From CAYYMH01 sp964472785 (GTDB taxonomy: Bacteria; Zhuqueibacterota; Zhuqueibacteria; Thermofontimicrobiales; Thermofontimicrobiaceae), in NCBI GenBank assembly GCA_964472785.1, contig CAYYMH010000044.1, positions 1 to 35,241 of the forward strand: DNA of 35,241 nt, given 5' to 3'. Positions 7,507-17,210 of this stretch are shown in pieces. Numbering within the stretch: the stretch's first letter is position 1; every line of letters begins with the position of its first letter. A program made the position numbers and the translations under genes. Under the pieces are notes generated by a model. It was not told the DNA's origin, made no database searches, and saw only the letters and a list, made by a program, of their open reading frames with translations.

Positions 7507-10500
7507 ATGACAAGTTATAACATACTGTTGGTTGAGGATGATAAAGTCGATCAAATGGCTTTTGTGCGATTCATCAAAAAAGAGAAAATCCCTTATAATT
7601 ACAAAGTCGCTGGTTCAATTGCTGAAGCCAAAACTGAGTTAAAAGGAAACCAGTTTGATATTGTTATCGTGGATTATATGCTCGGTGATGGCACAGGCTT
7701 GGATATTTTAAAGATGAATTTAGCGACCCCGGTCATTTTTATGACCGGAACCGGCTCCGAAGAAGTCGCTGTCAAGGCAATGAAACAGGGGGCAGCAGAT
7801 TATCTCATTAAAGCACCGGATCAAAGTCATCTGAAAACATTACCGGTCACTGTTGAAAACACTATGAAATATCAAAGGGCAACGGCAGAATCTCAAAAAA
7901 ATGAGATGTTGTTCTTGTCGCTATTTGAACAGTCCAATGATCCGATCTTTATTGCCGATTTTGATGGTACCATTCTGGATGTGAATAAAAGCGCCTGTGC
8001 ATTGCTTAAATTTGAGCGCGATGAGCTGCTCAATAAATCATTGGTCTCTGTACACGCGAACGAATCTCTCGGACACGTGAAGCAGGCCATTGAAACAATC
8101 AAGACGACCGGAGTCCATCGTTTTGATACCAAAATGCGAAAATCTTTCGGGGAAATTGTTGATGTTGAAGTTAGTGCCAAAGTGATCGACACTGCTAAAG
8201 GAATTTTTCACGAAATTGTCCGGGATGTGACTAACCGTAAGAAAAAGGAGTTAGCTTTATTACAGAATGAGCAGACCTTGCAACGGGTGCTCGAGAATGT
8301 TCAAACAGGTATCATTATTGTAGATCCGAGGGATCACCGGATTGTTGAAATTAACCGTAACGCACTGGAGTTGATTGAAGCACCCAAAGAAGAGGTAATT
8401 GGTTCCGTATGTTTTAAATATGTTTGTCCTTCAAAAGAAGAAGAGTGTCCGGTTATCGCTAAAGGTGAGTTCATCAATAACAAAGAAAGCATCTTGATTA
8501 ATGTCAGGGGTGAAAAAATCCCAGTTATTAAAACGGTGACCTCGATCATTTTGAAAGGTCGCCGGCATCTGATCGAGAGTGTTGTTGATGTAAGAGAACA
8601 AAAACGAAAAGAAAATGAGGTAAAAGCGGCGTTGTCCGAACTGAACCAAGTTTTTAATACTTCTGCTGATGCAATGCGCATTGTTGATAAAGATTTAAAA
8701 ACGATACGGGTTAATAAAACATTTTCAAAATTATTTGGCGTTTCGCATAATAAAGCGATCGGTAGTAAATGCTGCGACATATTTGGGGACGGTGACTGTG
8801 AAGGCGTGCATCATGCGGTCAGAAAAATTCTTGCCGGAGAAAAGAAAGTCGAGTCAGAAATTGAAATTCAAGGAAAAGATGGCGAACGCATTTATTGTTT
8901 GTTGACAGTGACGCCCTTTTTGGATGCCGATGGAAAGTTGATCGGTGTTGTTGAAAGTTATAAAAATATCACTGACCGTAAACATGCGGAACATGCACTC
9001 ATGGAAAGTGAGAAAAAATATCGAAAGATATTTGAGAACATTCAGGATGTTTACTATCGGACTGACCTGACTGGCAAAATTCTCGAAATTAGCGGATCGG
9101 TTCAAAATTATGCCGGTTATCATCCCGATCAATTAAAAGGAAAAAGTGTGCTGGATTTTTACAAAGATAGGCGGGATCGAATCCGGTTTATCAAAGAAAT
9201 TCAGAATAAGGGTCAGATCACTGATTTTGAAATTAAATTAAGAGATGAAAAAGACAACACTATCTATACCTCTGTTAATGCGCATATCATCAAAGATGCA
9301 CAGGGAAATCCCAAAGGCATGGAAGGGTTTTTACGGGATGTGACAGAACGGCGTCAGGCAGAACAAGTGATTGAAAATGAGCGGAATCGTGCTCAACAGT
9401 ATTTGGATGTTGCCGGTGTTGTTTTTGTCGCTATTGAGGCTGACCAATCCGTATCCATGATTAACAAACGGGGATGTCAGGTTTTGGGATATAAAGAGAA
9501 GGAAATCATCGGTAAAAACTGGTTTGATAATTTTCTTCCGGAGCGTGTTAAAGAACATGTGGTGGAAATTTTTAATCAACTGATGAAAGGAGACCTCGAA
9601 TCTGTCGAATATGTCGAAGATTTGGTTTTAACAAAATCAGGTGAAGAACGCGTCATTGCCTGGCGTAATTCCATTTTGAAAAATGATGAGGGAAAAATTA
9701 CGGGTATTTTAAGCTCAGGTGAAGATATAACCGATGCTAAAAAAGCGCAGGAGGCTTTAGTTGAGAATGAAGAAAAGCTTAAAAAAATGAGCTCTGCTGC
9801 ACAGGATGCGATAATAATGATGGACGATGACGGGAAAATATCCTATTGGAATCGGGCAGCCGGGAAAATATTCGGATATAAAAAAAATCAGGTTATTGGA
9901 GAAGATTTACATGACTTATTAGCGCCGAAAAGATTTCATGACGCCTATAAAAAAGCGTTTTCAAAATTTATCAAAAGCGGAAAAGGTAATGCGATTGGCA
10001 AAGTTTTAGAATTGTCAGCTTTGCGAAAGAATGGTAGAGAATTTCCTATTGAAATATCTTTGTCTTCAGTAAAAATAAAAGGGAAATGGAATGCGATTGG
10101 CATTATAAGAGATATTTCTGATAGAAAAGAAGCAGAAAACGCCTTGCGCGAAAATGAAGAACGCTACCGAACGGTATTTAATAATACTGGTACAGCTACA
10201 GTGATTATTGAAGATGACGCGACGCTTTCATTGGTAAATGCTGAATTTGAAAAATTGAGTGGATTCTCGAAACAGGAGATCGAGGGTAAAAAATCATTCA
10301 AAGAATTTGTTTTTGAAAAAGATCGAAAACGGATGGAGAAATACCATCGTAATCGCAGAACGACTTCAAAAGCGGTCCCTAAAAATTATGAATTTAAGTT
10401 TGTTGATAAATCAGGAAATGTTAAAGATATTTATGTTACGATTGAGATGCTGCCCGGAACCAAAAAGAGTATTGCATCTCTTCTGAATATTACTCAAGAA

Positions 10501-13500
10501 AGAAAAGCCACAGAAAAAATCCAAAAAAGCGAAGCCTTGCTCATGGCAACGCTGGAGTCAACTGCGGATGGAATTCTTGTTGTGAATAACAAAGGGGAAA
10601 TTACTCATGCAAATAATAGATTTGCTCAAATGTGGCAAATCCCCGAAAAACTGATGAAGACAAAAAATGATGACAAGTTAATTAAACATGTACTGGATCA
10701 ATTAAAAGATCCAACTGCTTTTATGTCAAAAGTCCGCTCTCTCTATAATTCGTTAGAGCAGAGCAGTGATACTCTGCATTTCAAGGATAGGCGGGTTTTT
10801 GAAAGATTCACCAGTCCATTAATCCAAAATGGTAAAAACGTTGGACGCGTCTGGAGTTTCCGAGACGTGACTGAACAGAAAAAAGCTGAGCAGGCGATCA
10901 AAGAATCGGAAGAAAAATATCGCGCGTTGTTTGAAAGTACGGCTGATCCGATTTTCATATTTGATAAAGAAACAAATTACTTTTTGGATTGCAATAAAAC
11001 AACACTTGATCGTTATGGATACACAAAAGAAGAACTGAAAAAAATGAAACCTTATGATCTTCACCCGAAAGAGGATCATGATTTGGTGACTCAAAATGTC
11101 GAGAAGGATACGACTGAACCTTATTATAATCATGTGACAAAATCCGGGAAAGTCTTTCAGGTTGAAATATTGACTTCACAAGTTAACTATGGAAATCGTG
11201 AGGCACGATTAAGTGTAGTAAGGGATATTTCGGATCGCAAGCGAGCAGAAGAAGCTTTGCGTGAAAGTGAACAGCGGTACCGGGCAGTGATTGAGTCCAC
11301 GTCAAATGGAATCGGAATGGCGGATAAGAAGGAAAATTTGATTTATGTGAACAAAGGATTCGCTGAAATGTTGGGATATACAACAGATGAATTGATTGGG
11401 AAAAATTTAGCTGACCTCACCACAAAAGAGGAGTACGCAAAATTTACGCAACAGACAAAGTTAAGGAGAAAAGGAAAACAAAACACCTACGAAACCATTT
11501 TGTTACATAAGGACGGCTCCTCTCGATATGTTTTGGTTGCAGCTTCTCCACTAACAGAAGCAGATGGTACGTTTAAAGGGTCGATGGGCGTATTCACTGA
11601 TATCACGGAACGTCGAAAAATGATGGAAGCCATCGAACAGGAGCGCAACTTACTTCATTTGCTGATGGATAGTGTTCCGGATGCGATTTATTTTAAAGAT
11701 GTCCACGGGAATTTTACCCGGATTAACCAAGCTCAGGCAGCGAATTTGGGAATCGATGATCCACAGCTTGCTATTGGCAAACACGACCGTGATTTTTTCA
11801 GTGACAAACATGCTGAAGTTGCTAACGATGATGAGCAAAAAATTTTCGCTACAGGAGAACCGATGATCAACAAAATCGAAAAGGTTGTGCGACCGGATGG
11901 ATGGCGATTATGGGTCTCCGCTACCAAAGTACCGATAAAAACTGCTACCGGATGCGTGACTGGCATTGTCGGTATTTCAAGAGATGTCACTGAATTGAAG
12001 AAAATTCAGGAAGAGCTGGAAGAAAAAAACAAGGCGCTTGATCAGGCACTGTTAAAAGCCGAAGCAGCGACAAAAGCCAAATCAGAATTTTTAGCCAACA
12101 TGAGCCACGAAATTCGAACACCGTTGAATGCAGTAATCGGAATGACCGGATTGTTATTTGATACAAATTTATCTGATGAGCAGTTGGAATATGTCGAGAC
12201 TGTCCGAAGCGGAGGCGAAGCGTTATTGGGTGTTATTAACGATATTCTTGATTTTTCCAAAATAGAAGCCGGAAAAATTGATTTGGAAGAAATTCCTTTC
12301 AATTTGAGAGAATGTATTGAAGAATCACTCGATCTGCATGCCAGTCGCGCGGCTAAAAAAGGATTGGATATTGCATATTTTATCGATCAGAGTGCTCCGA
12401 CAATGATTGTTGGCGATGTGACGAGATTGCGGCAAATCATTAATAACTTGCTCAGTAATGCGATCAAGTTTACCAATAAAGGGGAAATCCTGATTAACGT
12501 CAAATCCAAAAAGCTAAAAAATGAATTTTATGAACTGTTGTTTTCGGTAAAAGATACCGGCATTGGTATCCCTGAAGACCGAAAGGACAGGTTGTTTAAA
12601 TCATTTTCACAAGTGGACAGTTCGACAACACGCAGGTACGGCGGCACTGGACTGGGACTGATTATTAGCAAGAGGCTCAGCGAAATAATGAATGGCAAAA
12701 TGTGGGTGGAAAGTAAAGTCGGTGTCGGCTCGACATTTTACTTCACCATTAAAGTTGAGTCAAAAGAAGTTGAGTTCGAAGAAGAATTTTCCTCTGTGTT
12801 GCCTCAACTGAAGGGAAAGCGAATTCTGATTGTTGATGATAATGAGATAAATCGTAAAATCATCAAAATGCAGACGAAAACCTGGGGGATGATCGCATTT
12901 GCAACCGAATCGCCAAAGCAAGCGATTGAGTGGGTTAAACAAAATCGTCATTTCGATGTCGCTGTTCTTGATCTGCAAATGCCGGAGATGAACGGTATCG
13001 AACTAGCCCAGGAAATACGAAAATATAGAAAGAAGTCAGACCTGCCGATCATCATGCTCACATCGTTAGGGCGTAAAGAAGATCGTGACGTCATTGATGA
13101 ATTAGATTTTTCAGGCTATATGACAAAGCCGCTGAAGCAGTCACAGCTTTACAATGTATTAAATAATATTTTTTCTAAAGAACCTAAAAAATATGTGCGA
13201 AAACGGGATCACAAAATGGTGGATACAGAAATGGCAAAAAATTATCCGCTGAAGATTCTCGTCACCGAAGATAACGTTGTAAATCAGAAAGTGGCGCTAA
13301 AAGTGCTGGATAAAATGGGTTACCGGGCTGATGTTGCAGGCAATGGTCTTGAAGCGATCGAGGCGATTAAACGGCAACAATACGATGTGGTTCTTATGGA
13401 TGTGCAGATGCCCGAGCTGGACGGTCTGGAAACAACACGCTACATTGTCAAAAATTGGACTAAGGAACAAAGGCCAAGAATCATTGCGATGACAGCAGGA

Positions 13501-14016
13501 GCAATGAAAGGTGATAAAGAGAAATGTTTGGAAGCCGGGATGGATGATTATGTTACCAAGCCAATTCAGTTTAATGAATTAGTAACTGCTTTAAAAAAAT
13601 GCAAAACGAACGGTAAAAGTGAAAGTTTAGCCGTTGAAAATCAGGAGAAAACGATGAAATCACAAACCGATCTTCCGGCCATTGACGAAACGGTTCTGCA
13701 AATGTTGGCAGAAATGGATGATGACGGTGAAAATGGTTTTTTAAAAGAAATGATTACCATCTATCTTAATGAGTCGCCTCCTATTATTGAAAACATAAAA
13801 AAAGCGCTGGAAGCCGGAGACCAGGAATTGTTCACCCGCTCAGCCCATACGCTGAAATCTTCCAGCGCAAATTTGGGCGCGATGAATTTATCGCAAATGA
13901 GTAAAGAACTGGAGATGATAAGTAAAAATGGAGACTTCATGGAGGCTCCTGAAAAATATAAGCTATTGGAGAACGAATTTGACCGGGTTAAAAAAGCGCT
14001 GGAGGAATATCTGTAG
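7507..14016 (+). CDS. giant hybrid histidine kinase: REC, about 11 PAS, HisKA, HATPase, REC, REC, HPt
   Basis: A 2169-residue soluble phosphorelay protein with no membrane segment. Residues 1-125 are a receiver (E10, D11, D12, phospho-acceptor D56, T80, K102). About 137-1500 holds eleven consecutive PAS domains of about 125 residues, most closed by a DI(S/T)(D/E)RK/R motif and joined by short helices such as ALRESEERYR. The second PAS has a Cys-rich insert (CFKYVCPSKEEECP). HisKA carries H1534 in SHEIRTPLN. The ATPase has its N-box near 1645-1655, DTGIGIP at 1683 and GGTGLGL at 1712-1718. A second receiver follows (1769-1885; D1822, K1874), then a third (about 1913-2030; D1965), then an HPt with H2114 in SAHTLKSSSANLG. 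All phosphotransfer residues are intact. The N-terminal receiver suggests it is itself controlled by another kinase. A terminator follows at 14086. Confidence 0.93.
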   Translation: MTSYNILLVEDDKVDQMAFVRFIKKEKIPYNYKVAGSIAEAKTELKGNQFDIVIVDYMLGDGTGLDILKMNLATPVIFMTGTGSEEVAVKAMKQGAADYLIKAPDQSHLKTLPVTVENTMKYQRATAESQKNEMLFLSLFEQSNDPIFIADFDGTILDVNKSACALLKFERDELLNKSLVSVHANESLGHVKQAIETIKTTGVHRFDTKMRKSFGEIVDVEVSAKVIDTAKGIFHEIVRDVTNRKKKELALLQNEQTLQRVLENVQTGIIIVDPRDHRIVEINRNALELIEAPKEEVIGSVCFKYVCPSKEEECPVIAKGEFINNKESILINVRGEKIPVIKTVTSIILKGRRHLIESVVDVREQKRKENEVKAALSELNQVFNTSADAMRIVDKDLKTIRVNKTFSKLFGVSHNKAIGSKCCDIFGDGDCEGVHHAVRKILAGEKKVESEIEIQGKDGERIYCLLTVTPFLDADGKLIGVVESYKNITDRKHAEHALMESEKKYRKIFENIQDVYYRTDLTGKILEISGSVQNYAGYHPDQLKGKSVLDFYKDRRDRIRFIKEIQNKGQITDFEIKLRDEKDNTIYTSVNAHIIKDAQGNPKGMEGFLRDVTERRQAEQVIENERNRAQQYLDVAGVVFVAIEADQSVSMINKRGCQVLGYKEKEIIGKNWFDNFLPERVKEHVVEIFNQLMKGDLESVEYVEDLVLTKSGEERVIAWRNSILKNDEGKITGILSSGEDITDAKKAQEALVENEEKLKKMSSAAQDAIIMMDDDGKISYWNRAAGKIFGYKKNQVIGEDLHDLLAPKRFHDAYKKAFSKFIKSGKGNAIGKVLELSALRKNGREFPIEISLSSVKIKGKWNAIGIIRDISDRKEAENALRENEERYRTVFNNTGTATVIIEDDATLSLVNAEFEKLSGFSKQEIEGKKSFKEFVFEKDRKRMEKYHRNRRTTSKAVPKNYEFKFVDKSGNVKDIYVTIEMLPGTKKSIASLLNITQERKATEKIQKSEALLMATLESTADGILVVNNKGEITHANNRFAQMWQIPEKLMKTKNDDKLIKHVLDQLKDPTAFMSKVRSLYNSLEQSSDTLHFKDRRVFERFTSPLIQNGKNVGRVWSFRDVTEQKKAEQAIKESEEKYRALFESTADPIFIFDKETNYFLDCNKTTLDRYGYTKEELKKMKPYDLHPKEDHDLVTQNVEKDTTEPYYNHVTKSGKVFQVEILTSQVNYGNREARLSVVRDISDRKRAEEALRESEQRYRAVIESTSNGIGMADKKENLIYVNKGFAEMLGYTTDELIGKNLADLTTKEEYAKFTQQTKLRRKGKQNTYETILLHKDGSSRYVLVAASPLTEADGTFKGSMGVFTDITERRKMMEAIEQERNLLHLLMDSVPDAIYFKDVHGNFTRINQAQAANLGIDDPQLAIGKHDRDFFSDKHAEVANDDEQKIFATGEPMINKIEKVVRPDGWRLWVSATKVPIKTATGCVTGIVGISRDVTELKKIQEELEEKNKALDQALLKAEAATKAKSEFLANMSHEIRTPLNAVIGMTGLLFDTNLSDEQLEYVETVRSGGEALLGVINDILDFSKIEAGKIDLEEIPFNLRECIEESLDLHASRAAKKGLDIAYFIDQSAPTMIVGDVTRLRQIINNLLSNAIKFTNKGEILINVKSKKLKNEFYELLFSVKDTGIGIPEDRKDRLFKSFSQVDSSTTRRYGGTGLGLIISKRLSEIMNGKMWVESKVGVGSTFYFTIKVESKEVEFEEEFSSVLPQLKGKRILIVDDNEINRKIIKMQTKTWGMIAFATESPKQAIEWVKQNRHFDVAVLDLQMPEMNGIELAQEIRKYRKKSDLPIIMLTSLGRKEDRDVIDELDFSGYMTKPLKQSQLYNVLNNIFSKEPKKYVRKRDHKMVDTEMAKNYPLKILVTEDNVVNQKVALKVLDKMGYRADVAGNGLEAIEAIKRQQYDVVLMDVQMPELDGLETTRYIVKNWTKEQRPRIIAMTAGAMKGDKEKCLEAGMDDYVTKPIQFNELVTALKKCKTNGKSESLAVENQEKTMKSQTDLPAIDETVLQMLAEMDDDGENGFLKEMITIYLNESPPIIENIKKALEAGDQELFTRSAHTLKSSSANLGAMNLSQMSKELEMISKNGDFMEAPEKYKLLENEFDRVKKALEEYL

Positions 14017-14085
14017 ATTAACTAAAATTAAAATACCTTTTTTAAGAACAGAGCTAAAAATATTATTTAGCCCATAATATATTTT

Positions 14086-14139
14086 CAGCAGCAGTTTGCA
14101 CATCAAAGGGAAGTTACATCATACTGCTGCTGTTTTTTT
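14086..14139 (+). terminator. rho-independent terminator of the hybrid kinase gene
   Basis: CAGCAGCAGT (14086-14095) and ACTGCTGCTG (14123-14132) form a perfect 10-bp stem with a 27-nt loop, followed by seven T. It lies 70 bp after the kinase stop and ends the signalling cluster. Confidence 0.8.
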
Positions 14140-14502
14140 ACAGGGCAAAATCGTCCTGTGTCGGAAAATCAACAATTCTAATTTAAATACCATTTCTACT
14201 TTCTTATTGGATTGGTTCGGTGATAAGAATAGTTAAAACCTCATTCAATAACTCCTCCCCATAGCCATCTGTTTAATAGGTAAATTTTTTTATTTTTATA
14301 TCTTTTATATAGCGTCCCTCAGTCGGCGGACTTTTAGAATTAGGGACAACTTATCTTTATAAATATATCGTGCCTATCGGTACATACGGTTTTCGATCGT
14401 TGCTGGATTTTATCACATTCGCTCACTATAGTCGCGTTAGCGACCAAATATTTATATCAAATTTTTCTTCATTATCAGAAACATTTTTTTTCAAATAAAT
14501 TC
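14140..14502. other. intergenic region with two small hairpins
   Basis: Non-coding stretch between the kinase terminator and the promoter at 14503. GTCCCT (14314-14319) can pair with AGGGAC (14342-14347) around an inner AGTC/GACT hairpin (14321-14332). GTCGC/GCGAC (14431-14435, 14440-14444) forms a further small stem. These may be remnants of REP-type elements; nothing coding was recognised. Confidence 0.4.
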
Positions 14503-14531
14503 TTGATTCTAATGTTCTGTTTAATTATAAT
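14503..14531 (+). promoter_or_regulatory. sigma70-like promoter for the hydrolase/TRAP run
   Basis: TTGATT (14503-14508), a 17-bp spacer and a perfect TATAAT (14526-14531), 77 bp before the M14 peptidase start. An 8-bp imperfect inverted repeat (TTCTCGTG...CATGAGAA) lies just downstream, in the expected leader. Confidence 0.65.
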
Positions 14532-14607
14532 ATGAGTGATTGCATTCTCGTGGAAGTCGTTCATGAGAAAATGATAAAATTGTGAGAAATGATTAAAGGA
14601 ATAACTC

Positions 14608-17142
14608 ATGAAAAAGAAAATTTTACCCCTTTTTTTATTCTTGACGCTATTTTTCTTGAATTCAGCTTTTGCGAACATCCCCGCTCCTGAAGATATCCTG
14701 GGATTCAAAATCGGCACTGCCAGAAAACTCGCTGATATGCACCAAATCGTCGATTATTTTAAATTGCTTGATGGCTCAAGTGATCGGTTAGTTGTTCGGG
14801 AAATAGGAAAAACTACCGAGGGAAATCCTTTCATCGTCGCAATAATTACCTCTGAGGCGAATCACGAAAAGTTGCATCTGTACCAAAACTGCCAGCAATT
14901 GTTAGCTGATCCAAGGAAAATAAACGACGCGCAAGCTGATTCACTGATTGCAGATGGCAAGACGATTGTGATGATAAATTGCTCTTTACACGCTACGGAG
15001 ATTGGCGCTTCCCAGATGTCGATGCAGTTGGCTTATGATCTGCTTGTCTCCGATGATCCGGTGACCCGGGAGATATTGGATCAGGTGATTTTGTTGCTGG
15101 TCCCGATGCACAATCCGGATGGCATTCAGATAGTTGTGGATTGGTACAAAAGACATGTGGGAACAAAGTACGAAGGCTGTCGTATGCCCTGGCTTTATCA
15201 AAAATATGTGGGACATGATAATAACCGGGACTGGTACATGTTTACGCAAAAAGAATCGCGTTTGACCCTCAAAGTTCACAATGCCTGGCATCCACAAATC
15301 GTTTTGGATATGCATCAAATGGGAAGCCGGGGAGCGCGCTTGTTTGTTCCGCCGTTTGTCGATCCGTATGAACCGAATGTCGATCAGATTTTGCAGCAGG
15401 AGGTCGCTGTGATGGGTACGTTTATAGCAAGCGAATTGACTGCGCAGGGGAAAGCCGGAGTCATGCACAGTCATAATTTTGATGGCTGGACGCCGGCGCG
15501 GGCTTATCATCATTATCACGGTGGAATCCGTATTCTAACCGAATGTGCCAGCGTCAAAATTGCCACACCGATTGAAATTGATTTTGACCGACTTTACGAT
15601 AGCGTTAAAGAACCTTCAGTGAAAATGCCCTTGCCGTGGAAGGGCGGTCATTGGACGTTTCAGGATATCATTGATTACGATTATGCTGCCGCAAAAGCTG
15701 CTTTGGTGAATGCAGCTCGGCTTCGGGAAAATTGGCTGCGCAATTTTTATCGGATTCACAAAAAAGCAGTTTATCGATCTGACACTCCCTTTGCGTATTT
15801 GATTCCCCAAAATCAGCGCGATCTTTCCGCAGCAGTAAAAATGTTAGAGGTCTTGAAACTGGGTGATGTTGAAATTCACCGGGCAAAATCGACATTTATG
15901 GCTGCTGGTAAAGAATATGAAACAGGGACCTATATTATTTTCATGGCGCAACCTTACGGCGCCTTTGCAAAAACATTATTGGAAAATCAAGTCTATCCGG
16001 AATTCCGCGATTATCCGGGTGGTCCTTTGAAACGACCGTACGATGTCGTGGCGCATACTCTTCCTTTGTTGATGGGCGTGGAACGGATTCAAGTGGACAG
16101 TTTGTTTGAAGTAGCAACGGTAAAGTTAGAGAAGGTTGAAAAACCGAAAGGTAAAGTAGCCAAATCTGAAAATGGTTACGGCTACATCTGGAGCCATAAT
16201 ACTAATGATGACATCATTGCGATGAATCGGCTGATTGAAAAAGATTATCAGATTTATTGGGCGACAGAGAGTTTTCAACAAAAGGGAAAGCAATATCCGA
16301 CCGGTACAATGATTGTCAAAAAGGAAGATGGACTGTCCGCCGATTTGGAATTAATTACGGAGTATTTGTGGATTCATTTTGAGGGTCTAACCGAATCACT
16401 GGAAACCGAGGTGTACGAAATTAACAAAGTCAAACTCGGGCTTTACAAACCCTGGACTGCTTCAATGGATGAGGGCTGGACGCGATGGGTTTTGGAGCAG
16501 TATGAGATTCCTTTCGAAAGTGTGTTCAATGCAGATATAAAAAATCCTGATGTCTTCAGTAATTATGATGTGATCATTATCCCTGATCTGCGTGAACGTT
16601 CTATCATTAATGGAATTTCACCAGAGTCAATTCCACAGCAGTATGCCGGTGGGATTGGTGACGAAGGCGTTCAAAATCTAAAAAAATTCGTTCAGCAAGG
16701 CGGGACAATAATTACATTGAATAACGCGGCAGCTTTTGCAATCAATCAATTTGAACTTCCGATAAAAGATGGCACTGAAGATTTAAAGCGAAGTGAATTT
16801 TTCGTTCCCGGTTCGATTCTAAAGGCTCAAGTCGATTCCAGCCATCCGATCGGCTATGGCTATGAGGAAGATGTCTCCCTGTTTTTCCGTAGAAGTCCGG
16901 TTTTTGAAACTGATGTGGCACAATCCGTTGTAACTTACCCTGATAGCAATCTGTTGCAGAGCGGTTGGATAAGCGGAGAAAATTATCTCGTTAACAGAAG
17001 CGCGCTGGTTGAATCTGAATATGGAAAAGGCAAGATTATCCTGATCGGCTTTCCTGCCCAATATCGTGCGCAATCGCATTTGACGTTCCGGTTTTTGTTT
17101 AATTCGATTTTTTATGGGAAGGCGGAGAAGAAGAAATTGTAA
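14608..17142 (+). CDS. secreted M14-family zinc carboxypeptidase with C-terminal GATase-like domain
   Basis: An 844-residue exported protein with a clear Sec signal peptide (MKKKILPLFLFLTLFF..., cleavage near AFA). The M14 domain spans about 30-390. Zinc ligands H128 and E131 lie in HATE and H236 in DMHQMG; R207 lies in NNRD, and the catalytic Glu is E312 in ILTECAS. The family removes residues from peptide C-termini or cleaves peptidoglycan-derived or modified peptides. From about 632 to 840 there is a second domain with FSNYDVIIIPDL and LKKFVQQGGTIITLN, resembling the glutamine-amidotransferase/DJ-1-like flavodoxin fold that often follows M14 domains in large bacterial proteins. The start follows AAAGGAATAACTC. 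It opens a same-strand run of exported hydrolases leading to a TRAP transporter, suggesting peptide or amino-acid scavenging. The exact substrate is not readable. Confidence 0.88.
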   Translation: MKKKILPLFLFLTLFFLNSAFANIPAPEDILGFKIGTARKLADMHQIVDYFKLLDGSSDRLVVREIGKTTEGNPFIVAIITSEANHEKLHLYQNCQQLLADPRKINDAQADSLIADGKTIVMINCSLHATEIGASQMSMQLAYDLLVSDDPVTREILDQVILLLVPMHNPDGIQIVVDWYKRHVGTKYEGCRMPWLYQKYVGHDNNRDWYMFTQKESRLTLKVHNAWHPQIVLDMHQMGSRGARLFVPPFVDPYEPNVDQILQQEVAVMGTFIASELTAQGKAGVMHSHNFDGWTPARAYHHYHGGIRILTECASVKIATPIEIDFDRLYDSVKEPSVKMPLPWKGGHWTFQDIIDYDYAAAKAALVNAARLRENWLRNFYRIHKKAVYRSDTPFAYLIPQNQRDLSAAVKMLEVLKLGDVEIHRAKSTFMAAGKEYETGTYIIFMAQPYGAFAKTLLENQVYPEFRDYPGGPLKRPYDVVAHTLPLLMGVERIQVDSLFEVATVKLEKVEKPKGKVAKSENGYGYIWSHNTNDDIIAMNRLIEKDYQIYWATESFQQKGKQYPTGTMIVKKEDGLSADLELITEYLWIHFEGLTESLETEVYEINKVKLGLYKPWTASMDEGWTRWVLEQYEIPFESVFNADIKNPDVFSNYDVIIIPDLRERSIINGISPESIPQQYAGGIGDEGVQNLKKFVQQGGTIITLNNAAAFAINQFELPIKDGTEDLKRSEFFVPGSILKAQVDSSHPIGYGYEEDVSLFFRRSPVFETDVAQSVVTYPDSNLLQSGWISGENYLVNRSALVESEYGKGKIILIGFPAQYRAQSHLTFRFLFNSIFYGKAEKKKL

Positions 17143-17185
17143 AAATATCTATTGATCCATTCAATGCCACATAAGGAGAAAGTCG

Positions 17186-17210
17186 TGGGACAAGATGGAA
17201 TCTTTTCCTA
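17186..17210. repeat. degenerate REP-type palindrome at the 5' end of the RAYT gene
   Basis: TGGGACAAGATG (17186-17197), one central base, then AATCTTTTCCTA (17199-17210). Nine of 12 positions pair, so this is a decayed copy of the perfect palindromes at 17610 and 17858. It lies between the ribosome site AAGGAG (17172-17177) and the start region of the transposase gene and includes the ATG at 17195. Confidence 0.7.

Noticed and set aside
14986..15519. 177-codon antisense frame inside the M14 peptidase gene
   Set aside because: It is a shadow of a well-supported gene; His/Arg/Ile-rich composition and no start signal.
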